Program-made: the position numbers and the translations under genes
Notes under the pieces: generated by a model
Told to the model about the DNA's origin: nothing
Databases searched by the model: none
Seen by the model: only the letters and a program-made list of their open reading frames with translations
Assembly (NCBI GenBank): GCA_033809355.1
Contig: JAPXLV010000004.1
Span: 1 to 64,000, forward strand
Length of the DNA stretch: 64,000 bases
Direction of reading: 5' to 3'
From: T3Sed10-213 sp012519365
Lineage (GTDB): Bacteria > Planctomycetota > Phycisphaerae > Sedimentisphaerales > Anaerohalosphaeraceae
Shown here: positions 17,567 to 26,352 of the stretch, piece after piece
Position numbering within the stretch: position 1 is the stretch's first letter
Layout of the letters: the number at the start of each line of letters is the position of its first letter

Positions 17567-18463
17567 ATGACACGATTGACACTGAATGAACGGATTGGAC
17601 AAGGCGTCTTTTTTCTGGACGGCGCAATGGGTACACAATTGTTCGCCGCCGGCGCCCAACCGGGCAGCTGCAATGAACTGCTGAATCTTGAATCCCCGGC
17701 GATTGTCGCGGCTGTTCATCGCGCTTATCTTGAGGCCGGCAGCGATGCGGTGATTACCAACACCTTCGGCGGCAACACCCTCACGCTGCGCCGCCACGGA
17801 CTGGAAAACAAAACCGTCGCAATCAATCGAGCGGGAGCCAAAATTGCCCGTCAGGCCGCCGGCCCCGAACGCTGGGTCTTGGGCGACATCGGGCCGTGCG
17901 GTGATTTTTTAGAACCATTGGGATCGGTTAAAGAAGTGCAGTTGGCCGCGGCGTTTGCCGCGCAGGCTGAAGGACTGGCCGAAGGCGGTGTCGATGGCTT
18001 TATCATTGAGACCATGACCGCATTGGAAGAGATTCTGGTGGCAATCGCTGCGGTGCGAAGTATTACCGATGAACTGCCGATTTTCGCATCGTTGGCCTAT
18101 GACCCCGCCGGCCGGGAAGCGCGAACGATGATGGGCATATCCCCGCAAGATGCGGTTAATCGACTGGCCGATGCGGGCATTACCGCCATCGGCTTTAACT
18201 GCGGCACGCTCGATATGCCCGGCTATGTCAAACTGGCCCGAACATACGCCCAGGCCGTCGAGCAAACGGGATTGCTGCTGCTGGCCGAACCCAACGCCGG
18301 ACGGCCGGAACTGGAAGGCGACAAAGCGGTGTACAAACTCACACCGGATGATTTTGCCGAAACAATGGCCGAGATCGCCGAAATCGGCGTAAGACTGTTG
18401 GGCGGCTGCTGCGGCACAACGCCGGAGCATATCGCCGTTGCGGTCCGTAAAATCAAACCCTAA
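17567..18463 (+). CDS. Homocysteine S-methyltransferase family protein
   Basis: 298-residue barrel of the homocysteine S-methyltransferase family (the first domain of MetH, also MmuM and BHMT). FLDGAMGTQLFAAG opens the barrel. The zinc ligands are Cys in GFNCGT and the pair in GGCCGTTPEHI at the C-terminus. The length covers only the methyl-acceptor domain, so methyl-folate and cobalamin domains are absent. The donor could be S-methylmethionine, a betaine or a partner corrinoid protein; this cannot be settled here. It lies 35 bases before cysS, so sulfur amino-acid metabolism and Cys-tRNA charging may be co-expressed. Confidence 0.85.
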   Translation: MTRLTLNERIGQGVFFLDGAMGTQLFAAGAQPGSCNELLNLESPAIVAAVHRAYLEAGSDAVITNTFGGNTLTLRRHGLENKTVAINRAGAKIARQAAGPERWVLGDIGPCGDFLEPLGSVKEVQLAAAFAAQAEGLAEGGVDGFIIETMTALEEILVAIAAVRSITDELPIFASLAYDPAGREARTMMGISPQDAVNRLADAGITAIGFNCGTLDMPGYVKLARTYAQAVEQTGLLLLAEPNAGRPELEGDKAVYKLTPDDFAETMAEIAEIGVRLLGGCCGTTPEHIAVAVRKIKP

Positions 18464-18497
18464 CCACAGACCTTCTTTATGGGCACTTGAGACGACA

Positions 18498-19982
18498 ATG
18501 GGATTTCGACTGTATAACACACTGACGCGAAAAACAGAAGACTTCGAACCGGTCGAACCGGGGCAGGTAAGGATGTATGTCTGCGGCCCGACGGTGTATG
18601 GACACGCGCATCTGGGACATGCCAAAAGTTACGTCAGTTTTGACGTGCTGCTGCGGTATTTGCGCTATCTGGGATATGCGGTCACCTATGTGCAAAACAT
18701 CACCGACGTAGGGCATTTGACCGATGACGCCGACGAGGGCGAAGATAAACTGGCCAGGCAAGCCCGCAAAGAGCATCGCCACCCCATGGCCATTGCCGAA
18801 TATTATACACGCAGCTATTTTGAAGATATGGACGCGATGCAGGTGCTTCGCCCGGATATCAGCCCGCGAGCAACCGGCCATATCCCCGAGCAAATCGAAC
18901 TGATACAGATATTGCTCGACAAAGGCTATGCGTACGAGGTCAACGGGTCGGTATATTTTGAAGTCTGTAAATTCCCCGACTACGGCAAGTTGAGCGGACG
19001 TAACATCGACCAGATGCAGGCCGGTGCCCGCGTCGAGGTCAGTAGCGAAAAACGCCACCCGGCAGATTTTGCGCTGTGGAAAAAGGCCGAGCCGAACCAT
19101 ATTATGCAGTGGCCCAGCCCATGGGGACGAGGGTATCCGGGCTGGCATCTGGAGTGCTCGGCGATGAGCATGAAGTACCTGGGCAAGACGATCGACATTC
19201 ACGGCGGCGGCATCGAAAATCAGTTTCCGCACCACGAATGCGAAATCGCCCAGTCCGAGGCCGCCAACGACTGCCCGTTTGTCAAATACTGGGTCCATCA
19301 CAATATGGTGACTGTCGATGGACAGAAGATGGGCAAAAGCCTGGGGAATTTTATTACGCTCAAGCAGATTTTCAAAGAAGGACATCCGCGGCTAAGCCGC
19401 ACCTACGACCCGATGGCCGTGCGGCAGCTCATCCTGCAAAGCCACTACCGCAGCCCGATTGACTTTTCTGACGCGGCCCTGACGGCAGCCCAAAGCGGCT
19501 ATGACAAAATCACCGATGCCGTCCTTAAGGTCCGCAAACGCCTGACATCGGCACCGGACGGCGCCGCGGACACAAAGATTCTTGAAGCCCTGGCCACATT
19601 GAAAGACAAGTTCGAGGCCGCAATGAATGACGACCTGAACACCGCCGTGGCACTGTCGGTTCTGTTTGAAATGGTCAGGCGGGTCAACGCCCTGCCGGAT
19701 GACGGGGTAACAAAAGCAACCCTTCAAGCGATGGACACTCAATTTCGCACCCTCGGCGGCGATGTGCTGGGCATTGTCAAGGACGACTATTCCGCCGTCG
19801 GTGGTGCGGACGATGCTCTGCTGGCTCATCTGATCGGCCTATTGATCGAACTCCGTCAGGCCGCCCGCAAAAACAAAGACTTTGCCACCGCCGACGCCAT
19901 CCGCGACAAACTGGCCCGGCTCGGCATCATTCTCGAAGACAAACCCGGCGGCATAACGACGTGGAGACGCGCAAACGGGTAA
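18498..19982 (+). CDS. cysS: Cysteinyl-tRNA synthetase
   Basis: Class I synthetase of 494 residues that charges tRNA-Cys. It begins MGFRLYNTLTRK. The zinc-binding and HIGH region is VCGPTVYGHAHLGHAKSY, further zinc ligands lie in WHLECSAMSM and HHECEIAQSE, and the KMSKS loop reads KMGKSLGNF. Its C-terminal helical domain is complete. I chose the ATG at 18498 because the family starts there; the open frame reaches back to 18438, overlapping the methyltransferase gene. It precedes ruvC by 77 bases, in which degenerate repeats are found. Confidence 0.96.
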   Translation: MGFRLYNTLTRKTEDFEPVEPGQVRMYVCGPTVYGHAHLGHAKSYVSFDVLLRYLRYLGYAVTYVQNITDVGHLTDDADEGEDKLARQARKEHRHPMAIAEYYTRSYFEDMDAMQVLRPDISPRATGHIPEQIELIQILLDKGYAYEVNGSVYFEVCKFPDYGKLSGRNIDQMQAGARVEVSSEKRHPADFALWKKAEPNHIMQWPSPWGRGYPGWHLECSAMSMKYLGKTIDIHGGGIENQFPHHECEIAQSEAANDCPFVKYWVHHNMVTVDGQKMGKSLGNFITLKQIFKEGHPRLSRTYDPMAVRQLILQSHYRSPIDFSDAALTAAQSGYDKITDAVLKVRKRLTSAPDGAADTKILEALATLKDKFEAAMNDDLNTAVALSVLFEMVRRVNALPDDGVTKATLQAMDTQFRTLGGDVLGIVKDDYSAVGGADDALLAHLIGLLIELRQAARKNKDFATADAIRDKLARLGIILEDKPGGITTWRRANG

Positions 19983-20059
19983 CCGCAGAGACGGCAAAGG
20001 TGAAGGTGACGTGTGAAACCTGATATGGAAAGTCTGAAGTTTGAGTTCTGAAATCTGAA
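19981..20059 (+). repeat. Degenerate dispersed-repeat fragments between cysS and ruvC
   Basis: AACCGCAGAGACGGCAAAGG (19981-20000) resembles the widespread intergenic motif ACCGCAGAGACGCAGAGG. At 20031-20059 the hexamer TCTGAA occurs three times, just before the ruvC ATG. Neither encodes a protein. Confidence 0.4.
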
Positions 20060-20557
20060 ATGATTATAGTAGGCATCGATCCCGGTTTACAGGTGTGCGG
20101 TTATGCGGTACTCGAAAAGCTGCTGCTGCGCCAGAGCTTGCTTGAGGCCGGCGTGTTTCGCACAGACAGACAAGCCGCGCTCGAGGACCGGCTCAATCAG
20201 ATTGCCGCAGATATCCAGACAGTGCTGGACACATACAGCCCCGATGTGGTGGCGGTTGAACAATTGTACGCCCATTACAAGCATCCGCGAACCGCAATCT
20301 TGATGGGCCATGCGCGAGGCGTGATTTTGCAGCGGGCCGCACAGACTGGAGCGGTGGTTCGGAATTTCTCGGCCACGCGAATCAAAAAATCCCTTACCGG
20401 CAACGGCCGAGCATCCAAAGGGCAAATGCAGCGAGCCATCCAAACGGTGCTGAATCTGCCTGCTCCGCCGGAACCGGCGGACGTAGCCGACGCCATCGCC
20501 GCGGCGCTGTGCTGCGCCAATGAGAAAATTCTTCAGATAGAAAGCAAGGTGGATTGA
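20060..20557 (+). CDS. ruvC: Holliday junction resolvase RuvC
   Basis: 165-residue RNase H-fold endonuclease that cuts Holliday junctions during recombination. The four acidic catalytic residues are visible: Asp7 (GIDPG), Glu67 (AVEQLYAH), and Asp141 and Asp144 (PADVADAIAAAL). The length is normal. It opens the ruvC-ruvA-ruvB run. The start is preceded by TCTGAA repeats instead of a clear Shine-Dalgarno sequence, so translation may be weak. Confidence 0.95.
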   Translation: MIIVGIDPGLQVCGYAVLEKLLLRQSLLEAGVFRTDRQAALEDRLNQIAADIQTVLDTYSPDVVAVEQLYAHYKHPRTAILMGHARGVILQRAAQTGAVVRNFSATRIKKSLTGNGRASKGQMQRAIQTVLNLPAPPEPADVADAIAAALCCANEKILQIESKVD

Positions 20558-20584
20558 CATCGATTGAAAATCTCATCTTATGTT
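20554..20584 (+). promoter_or_regulatory. Possible promoter of ruvA
   Basis: TTGACA (20554-20559) overlapping the ruvC stop region, a 19-base spacer and TATGTT (20579-20584). The spacer is longer than ideal. Confidence 0.35.
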
Positions 20585-20629
20585 GAAAAATGTCGTGTGA
20601 ATTCTGATTTTTCAGTCTAAAATGCTCGT

Positions 20630-21256
20630 ATGATAGCTCAAATTGAAGGAACATTGACGGACTTGAACGAAGACAGCGCCTGGGTGCAGACGGGCGAGGT
20701 CTGTTATGAACTAATGCTGCCCGGCTACGCGGTGGTTCAGCTCAGCGGACAGATCGGCCGGCCGGTTACGCTCTGCACATTCGAATATTACGAAGGGACA
20801 TTGGGCGGCGGCAACCTGATCCCTCGGATGGTGGGGTTTCTGAATCGCAGTGAACGGGATTTTTTTGCGATTTATACCACTGTCAAAGGAATGGGCATCA
20901 AAAAAGCCCTCAAATCGTTGGCACTGCCCATCGAGCGGATCGCCTCGGCCATCGAAACCGGTGACGAAAAACTGCTGGCCACCCTGCCGGGCATCGGCAA
21001 AAAAATGGCCCAGATGATCGTGGCTGAACTGGGCGGCAAACTTAAACGCTACGCCCATGAGGCCGTCGAACCGCAAGGGCGAACGGCATTTAGTATATTT
21101 CAGACCGAAGCCCTCGAAATCCTCATCGCCTGGGGCGAAAAACGCGCCGAGGCCATGGAACTGATCGAATTGACCTGCCGCAAACACCCTGATATCAAGA
21201 CTGCCGAAGAGCTGGTGCCGCTGGTCTATCGCGTCAAACAAGGCATCGAAGCCTGA
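20630..21256 (+). CDS. ruvA: Holliday junction branch migration protein RuvA
   Basis: 208 residues. The N-terminal OB fold (MIAQIEGTLTDLNEDSAWVQ) is followed by the tandem helix-hairpin-helix region (TVKGMGIKKALKSLAL and LATLPGIGKKMAQMIVAEL) that binds the junction, then a flexible linker and the small C-terminal domain that contacts RuvB. Tetramers of RuvA hold the four-way junction while RuvB drives migration. The length is normal. It lies between ruvC and ruvB, separated by 72 and 263 bases. Confidence 0.95.
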   Translation: MIAQIEGTLTDLNEDSAWVQTGEVCYELMLPGYAVVQLSGQIGRPVTLCTFEYYEGTLGGGNLIPRMVGFLNRSERDFFAIYTTVKGMGIKKALKSLALPIERIASAIETGDEKLLATLPGIGKKMAQMIVAELGGKLKRYAHEAVEPQGRTAFSIFQTEALEILIAWGEKRAEAMELIELTCRKHPDIKTAEELVPLVYRVKQGIEA

Positions 21257-21519
21257 TAAGTTGGCACTGAGTGACACAGATTAACAGCGGCTCGCACAAA
21301 TTTTATCAAAAAAATGACCGCAAAATTTCTACCTAAAGAACAGAATAAAAGAATGACAAACCGAGGGAATGGTTGCTGCTATCGGGTCCTTAATGGAGTG
21401 ATGGGACCTGGGGGCACATTGAACTATTTTGGGAAAAGCGTTGCTGTCAAACGGAGAATGCCTTAGTTTGGAAAAATCAGTGAAAATCCGTGTTCAGCCG
21501 TGTCTAAAGAAAAAAGATT
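21257..21519. other. ruvA-ruvB spacer with degenerate repeats and an unconvincing 50-codon ORF
   Basis: 263 bases. An ORF of 50 codons (21314-21466, plus strand) has no ribosome binding site and an odd composition, so I do not call it a gene. At 21271-21290 and 21475-21507 lie fragments similar to the ACACGGATxAACACGGAT family of intergenic repeats, the second on the opposite strand. Confidence 0.4.
21475..21507 (-). repeat. Fragment of an ACACGGAT-type dispersed intergenic repeat
   Basis: Read on the minus strand the segment contains GACACGGCTGAACACGGATT followed by TTCACTGATT, the pattern of a repeat seen between genes in many planctomycete and deltaproteobacterial genomes (recognised from memory). 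Confidence 0.45.
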
Positions 21520-22563
21520 ATGTCGATTGATCGAGTATTGAGCGCAAACAGCGGGGGCGAGAAGGAAGAGGTGTTTAACAACGCCCTTCGCCCCAAGCGG
21601 CTGGTCGAGTGCATCGGCCAGTCTAACATCAAAGAAAAACTGTCGATTGCGATCACCGCCGCCCGACAGCGCGGTGAACCGCTGGAACATATTCTGTTTT
21701 ACGGCCCGCCGGGGCTGGGAAAAACCACGCTGGCCAATATCATCGCCAATGAGATGCAGGCCGCGATTCGCGTTACCTCCGGCCCGGCCCTGACTAAACA
21801 GGGCGACGTGATGGGCCTGCTGAGCAACATCAACACCGGCGATGTCCTGTTTATCGACGAGATTCATCGGCTCAGCGCGCCGGTGGAAGAGTTTATCTAT
21901 CCGGCAATGGAGGATTTCAAGGTCGATTATACCGTGGACAGCGGCATGCACGCCAAAACGATAAACTTCCCCCTGAAGCGGTTTACGCTGATTGGAGCGA
22001 CGACCCGAGCCGGACTGCTCAGCTCGCCGCTGCGAAGTCGTTTTGGGATGCTGCATCATCTGGATTTTTATACCCTTGACGAGTTAACCGAGATCATTCG
22101 TCGCTCGGCGGGTCTGCTGGAGTTAGAGTATGAGGACGGCACCCTTGAGATGATCGCCGCCCGCTCCCGCGGCACACCGCGGATTGCCAACCGCCTGCTC
22201 AAACGGGTCCGCGATTATGCCCAAGTCAAAGGCTCCGGCCGTCTGACCGGCGAGATCGTCAACAGCGCCTTGGCGATGGAACGCATCGACCCCTTGGGGC
22301 TGGATGATTTAGATCGGGCGTTTTTGCGGGCCTTGATCGAGGTCTACGACGGCGGTCCGGCCGGCATCGAGGCCATCGCCGCAACGTTGGGCGAAGAACG
22401 CGACACCCTTGAGGATGTGGTCGAGCCGTACCTTTTGCAGATCGGCTTTGTTCGACGCACCAAACGCGGTCGCGAAATCACGCGAGCCGCCTGCGAACAT
22501 TTGAATATGAAACTAAAAACGCCGCGAAAAGAATCCGAAGCCGGCTCGCTGTTTGAAGAATAA
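21520..22563 (+). CDS. ruvB: Holliday junction branch migration helicase RuvB
   Basis: 347-residue AAA+ ATPase motor. Walker A is GPPGLGKTTLA, Walker B is LFIDEIHRL, sensor 1 is GATTRAG, and the arginine finger region is SPLRSRFG. The C-terminal winged helix reads DVVEPYLLQIGFVRRTKRGR, as usual. It pumps DNA through RuvA-bound junctions and is complete. It is third in the ruvC-ruvA-ruvB order, but the 263-base spacer before it may hold its own promoter. Confidence 0.97.
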   Translation: MSIDRVLSANSGGEKEEVFNNALRPKRLVECIGQSNIKEKLSIAITAARQRGEPLEHILFYGPPGLGKTTLANIIANEMQAAIRVTSGPALTKQGDVMGLLSNINTGDVLFIDEIHRLSAPVEEFIYPAMEDFKVDYTVDSGMHAKTINFPLKRFTLIGATTRAGLLSSPLRSRFGMLHHLDFYTLDELTEIIRRSAGLLELEYEDGTLEMIAARSRGTPRIANRLLKRVRDYAQVKGSGRLTGEIVNSALAMERIDPLGLDDLDRAFLRALIEVYDGGPAGIEAIAATLGEERDTLEDVVEPYLLQIGFVRRTKRGREITRAACEHLNMKLKTPRKESEAGSLFEE

Positions 22564-22812
22564 AGATGTGGGGGAACATAATTATTGCTGACCGGATCAT
22601 CGAAATTTTTGGATTCCATTGGCAATATCGCAATAAAATGAGGTATTGAGCCGTCATTTCAATAAAATCGGCCTTAATCCGCCCCATTCCCGGCTGCACG
22701 CCGGCACAAATAAATTAGTTCCTTGACTTTGTCGGACCAACGAGAGAAAATTTGGTGTTTTGTGTATTAATGCCAATTTGGACATAATTTGTTTTTTAAG
22801 AAAGGACAGTGT

Positions 22813-23847
22813 ATGAGTGTATTAACCGCGTTGTTGATCACCTGCCTGACGTTTAGCGGTTTCGCAGTAGCGGCTGATAACCCTAACCCGAAAGCCACAG
22901 TGGTCAAAGTAAACGACAAGGTCATAACTGAAAAAGAAGTGACCGATGAAACCAATAAACGCGTGGCTGCGCAAGCCCAGCGGATGCCTGAGGGTATGGA
23001 AATCAGCGACTGGATGCGCAATCGAATCCGCACCAGCGTGGTGGATATGATGGTGGATCAGGCGTTGGTTGAGCAGAAATTGGCCGAGAAAAAGATTACA
23101 ATTGACGACGAAAAGGTCAACAAGCAGATTGAAGACATCGCCAAAAGTCAAAATCTCAAGATGGAAGACATTGAGGCCGAGATTGCCCGCTTTGGGATGA
23201 CCATGGACGATTTGCGGGGTCAAGTGCGAAGACAATTGCAAATCGACGCGTTGATCGACAGTGAAATGAAAAAGGAGGAGATCACTGAAGAAGAGATCAA
23301 GACCTTTTATGAAGAAAATCCGCAATACTTCGAAAGCCCCGAACAGGTTCGCGTTGCTCACGTGCTGATTCTGACCCAGGGCAAGAGCGATGAGGAAAAG
23401 GCTGAGGCCAAAAAGAAGATTGAAGAAGTCCTCAAAAAAGCCAAGGCGGGTGAAGATTTTGCAGCCTTGGCCAAGGAATACTCCGAAGACCCCGGCTCCA
23501 AAGATAACGGCGGTGAATATACCTTCCCGCGCGGCCAAATGGTGCCGGAATTTGAAGAAGTTGCTTTTACGCTGAAAGAAGGGCAAATCAGCGACATCGT
23601 TGAAACCCAATACGGCTATCATGTGATTAAAAAACTCGAGCATCTTGAGGCCAAAAAGCAGACGCTGGATGAGGTCAAAGACCAAATCAAGGACTTTCTG
23701 ACCCGGCAAAAGCGCAATCAGTTTTGGCAGGAATACCTCAAAAAAATGCGAGAAGGCGCCAAGATAGAATTTTCCGAAGCCGAAGAGAAATTGCGAGAAG
23801 AAGGCAATCGCCCCCCCGTTATGCCTCGTCCGGCACCGCAGGGATAA
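22813..23847 (+). CDS. Parvulin-type peptidyl-prolyl isomerase with SurA-like N-terminus, exported
   Basis: 344 residues with a signal peptide (MSVLTALLITCLTFSGFAVAA). A chaperone-like N-terminal helical domain (VIKV-type strand followed by a long helical region, DMMVDQALVEQKLAEKKI) precedes a single parvulin domain: VRVAHVLILTQGK, then DFAALAKEYSEDPGSKDNGG and ISDIVETQYGYHVIKK. It is expected to help fold proteins crossing into the periplasm, like SurA/PrsA. The C-terminus is charged and Pro-rich. The ATG at 22813 follows AAAGGA; an upstream in-frame TTG at 22789 is less likely. It is a monocistronic gene ending in a strong terminator. Confidence 0.9.
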   Translation: MSVLTALLITCLTFSGFAVAADNPNPKATVVKVNDKVITEKEVTDETNKRVAAQAQRMPEGMEISDWMRNRIRTSVVDMMVDQALVEQKLAEKKITIDDEKVNKQIEDIAKSQNLKMEDIEAEIARFGMTMDDLRGQVRRQLQIDALIDSEMKKEEITEEEIKTFYEENPQYFESPEQVRVAHVLILTQGKSDEEKAEAKKKIEEVLKKAKAGEDFAALAKEYSEDPGSKDNGGEYTFPRGQMVPEFEEVAFTLKEGQISDIVETQYGYHVIKKLEHLEAKKQTLDEVKDQIKDFLTRQKRNQFWQEYLKKMREGAKIEFSEAEEKLREEGNRPPVMPRPAPQG

Positions 23848-23872
23848 ACGGACCTGGTCCTAATCGACGCTG

Positions 23873-23906
23873 CCGTCGGCTGCCTTTACACAGCCGACGG
23901 TTTTTT
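23873..23906 (+). terminator. Rho-independent terminator of the PPIase gene
   Basis: CCGTCGGCTG (23873-23882) pairs perfectly with CAGCCGACGG (23891-23900), followed by six T. Confidence 0.93.
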
Positions 23907-23969
23907 ATGCGCGGAGTTTCGAGATAGTGGAGGATAACAGGCAAAATGCGCCCCAATAGCCCGATAATG

Positions 23970-23998
23970 TTGACTTTCAGGGCAGATTGTGGTATGTT
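23970..23998 (+). promoter_or_regulatory. Promoter of the papain-like protease gene
   Basis: TTGACT (23970-23975), a 17-base spacer and TATGTT (23993-23998). The start would be near 24005, giving a very short leader that contains AGGAGA before the ATG at 24023. Confidence 0.65.
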
Positions 23999-24022
23999 TA
24001 AGCCAGACACCAGGAGATAACC

Positions 24023-26317
24023 ATGCGACATTTAATGCGGGGTATGTGGGCTATTTGGGGTATTGCGGGCCTTGTTCCTTCTTTTCTTGTCGCTCAGGGC
24101 AGGCCGGACATTGAGGCACTGCGTCAGCGTGTTCGTGAGAAGGGCTATACGTTTGAGGTTGGACCGAACCCGGCAACGGCCTACACCCTTGAGGAACTTT
24201 GCGGCACGACAGTTCCGCCGGATTTTGATCAGCGCATCAAAAAAGCAGCTCCGGCCGAGGCTGGACCGATACCGGTGTCGTTTGACTGGCGGAAACTGGA
24301 GGGGTGCACGCCGATCAAAAATCAGGGTGGGTGCGGTTCCTGTTGGGCTTTTGCGACAATGGGAATTGTCGAGAGCCAGTATCTGCTGCACGAGGGGATA
24401 GAGCTGGACTTCTCCGAACAATGGCTGGTCAGTTGTACCGATGCGGGAGGATGCAGCGGCGGGTGGTACGGTGCGGCATTGAACTATCTGATCGCCGAAC
24501 CTGACTATCTCGGCAAGAGCGGCGCACCGCTTGAGGAGATTTATCCCTATGAGGCTCGGGATGCAGACTGCGTCCTGGCTTCGGATGCCATGCGGTATTC
24601 CATTACCGAATGGAGCGGGATTCAGCAGGACATTGACGCGATGAAACGGGCCATTATGAGCTATGGGCCGATCGCAGTAACGGTTTACAGCAACGATTTA
24701 TTTCAGTGCTATGTGGGGGGCATTTTTAATGCGCACGAAGACGGCGCAACCAATCACGCCGTCGTGCTGGTCGGCTGGGATGATGCCCAGGGAAAAGAAG
24801 GCATTTGGTATCTGCGCAATTCATGGGGAGCCGGCTGGGGCGAAAACGGCTACATGCGGATTGAATACGGACGCAACAATGTCGGATTATCGCCCTGCTA
24901 TGCAGTGTTGACGCCCGAAAATGAACCCAACGAATTGCACGTGCCCTCGGCGTTTCCGTCCCTTTCGGCGGCAATGGCAGCGGCGGCCGAGCGCGATTCG
25001 ATCATCCTCGCGCCGGGGGTCTATACCGGCCCGGAGAACACCAATATCCGATTTGCGGGCAAATCGGTTACGATTCGTTCAGTCAATCCGGCGGACAAAG
25101 ACATTGTCGCGGCTACCGTAATTGATTGTCAGGGGTCCAACGAGCAGCCGGGCCGGGCGTTCATTTTTGACGACGGTGAGGGCCCGGACTCAGTGGTGAA
25201 CGGTCTGACGATACGCAATGGCTATCCGCTGGACAACGGAGGGGCTATCTATTGTTATTTCAGCAGTCCGACCATCAAAAATTGTGTCTTTGAGAATAAC
25301 GTTGCTGCGGGCTATCGCAAGGCCGGCGGCGCTATTGCCCTGTACAACAGCAACGCGCGGATTTTACGCTGTCGCATCCAACACAATTCGGCCAGCAGTT
25401 TCGGCGGCGGCATCAGTGTTCGCGTCAACAGTGCGCCAAGCATATCGGAATGTGACATTCTCGACAACACCGCCGGTATAGAAGGCGGCGGGCTGTATGC
25501 TTGGGTTGATGCGCGCATCACATTGAAAAACAGCGTAATCGCGGGCAATTATGCCGGTCAGGCCGGCGGCGGATTGTTCTTCTATGAATGTACGCCTGCA
25601 GATGTCAATGTGCCCGCCGGGGCGTGGAACACCGCATTTGCCGACCCTGCTCAGACGAATCCGAACGCGCCGGTGGTTGGTTTTTGCACAATTGCCGATA
25701 ACAGCACCGGCGGGCGGGGCGGGGGGCTTTTCGTGATGGATAGTATCGTTCAGCTTCATCACAGCATTGTGTGGAATAATCAGGCTGGCGAACTGCAAGG
25801 CGACCAATTTGGGCTGATTGACGATTGGCTGAATCAGACCACCCTCGAGGTACGCTACTGTACTGTGATGGGACTGGATCAAGGACATTCTGTCGATGCC
25901 CGATCGGTTCTGAAATGGGGGGCGGGAAATATAAACGCTGACCCGTTGTTTGCCGATTCCGACGGACGGGATTACCATCTCAAAAGCGCCGCGGGGCGAT
26001 GGCAGTCTGCGATCAATGACTGGGTCCTGGACGACGGCGGCAATTATGACCCCGATGACGACAAAAACAGCCCGTGTATTGACGCCGGCGACCCGATGAC
26101 AAAGGTGCGCAGTGAGCTGCCCTGTCACGGCGGCCGCATCAATCTGGGCGCCTATGGCAGCACGGAACAGGCCAGCCGAAGCCCGTACGAAAAATGCTGT
26201 ATGCAGTGCCTGCCGGGCGATTTCAACTACGATTGCCTGATCAATCTGGAAGATTTGGCTATTTTTATGGAAAACTGGCTCCGCTGCAATCTGCTGCCCC
26301 GCCACTATTGTATTTGA
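24023..26317 (+). CDS. Secreted papain-family (C1) peptidase with beta-helix and dockerin-like tail
   Basis: 764 residues. Signal peptide about residues 1-25. The papain domain spans about 84-298: PVSFDWRK, then NQGGCGSCWAF (Gln101, catalytic Cys107), NHAVVLVGW (His245) and LRNSWGAGWGENGY (Asn266). A right-handed beta-helix follows (about 305-700; NGLTIRNGYPLDNGGAIY and similar repeats with Gly-Gly pairs, as in polymorphic outer-membrane and NosD-type proteins). The last 40 residues (CLPGDFNYDCLINLEDLAIF and on) have dockerin-type Asp/Asn loops. It is an extracellular protease probably bound to the cell surface or a partner by its tail. It converges with the M42 gene. Confidence 0.9.
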   Translation: MRHLMRGMWAIWGIAGLVPSFLVAQGRPDIEALRQRVREKGYTFEVGPNPATAYTLEELCGTTVPPDFDQRIKKAAPAEAGPIPVSFDWRKLEGCTPIKNQGGCGSCWAFATMGIVESQYLLHEGIELDFSEQWLVSCTDAGGCSGGWYGAALNYLIAEPDYLGKSGAPLEEIYPYEARDADCVLASDAMRYSITEWSGIQQDIDAMKRAIMSYGPIAVTVYSNDLFQCYVGGIFNAHEDGATNHAVVLVGWDDAQGKEGIWYLRNSWGAGWGENGYMRIEYGRNNVGLSPCYAVLTPENEPNELHVPSAFPSLSAAMAAAAERDSIILAPGVYTGPENTNIRFAGKSVTIRSVNPADKDIVAATVIDCQGSNEQPGRAFIFDDGEGPDSVVNGLTIRNGYPLDNGGAIYCYFSSPTIKNCVFENNVAAGYRKAGGAIALYNSNARILRCRIQHNSASSFGGGISVRVNSAPSISECDILDNTAGIEGGGLYAWVDARITLKNSVIAGNYAGQAGGGLFFYECTPADVNVPAGAWNTAFADPAQTNPNAPVVGFCTIADNSTGGRGGGLFVMDSIVQLHHSIVWNNQAGELQGDQFGLIDDWLNQTTLEVRYCTVMGLDQGHSVDARSVLKWGAGNINADPLFADSDGRDYHLKSAAGRWQSAINDWVLDDGGNYDPDDDKNSPCIDAGDPMTKVRSELPCHGGRINLGAYGSTEQASRSPYEKCCMQCLPGDFNYDCLINLEDLAIFMENWLRCNLLPRHYCI

Positions 26318-26352
26318 AACCCGACAGCGGACAGCAAGACCGGCGACAGGGG

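Noticed and set aside
21314..21466. 50-codon ORF between ruvA and ruvB
   Set aside because: No ribosome binding site and it is flanked by degenerate repeats, so it is probably chance.
22722..22750. TTGACT before the PPIase gene as a promoter
   Set aside because: The hexamer at the proper distance is GAAAAT, too far from a -10 consensus.
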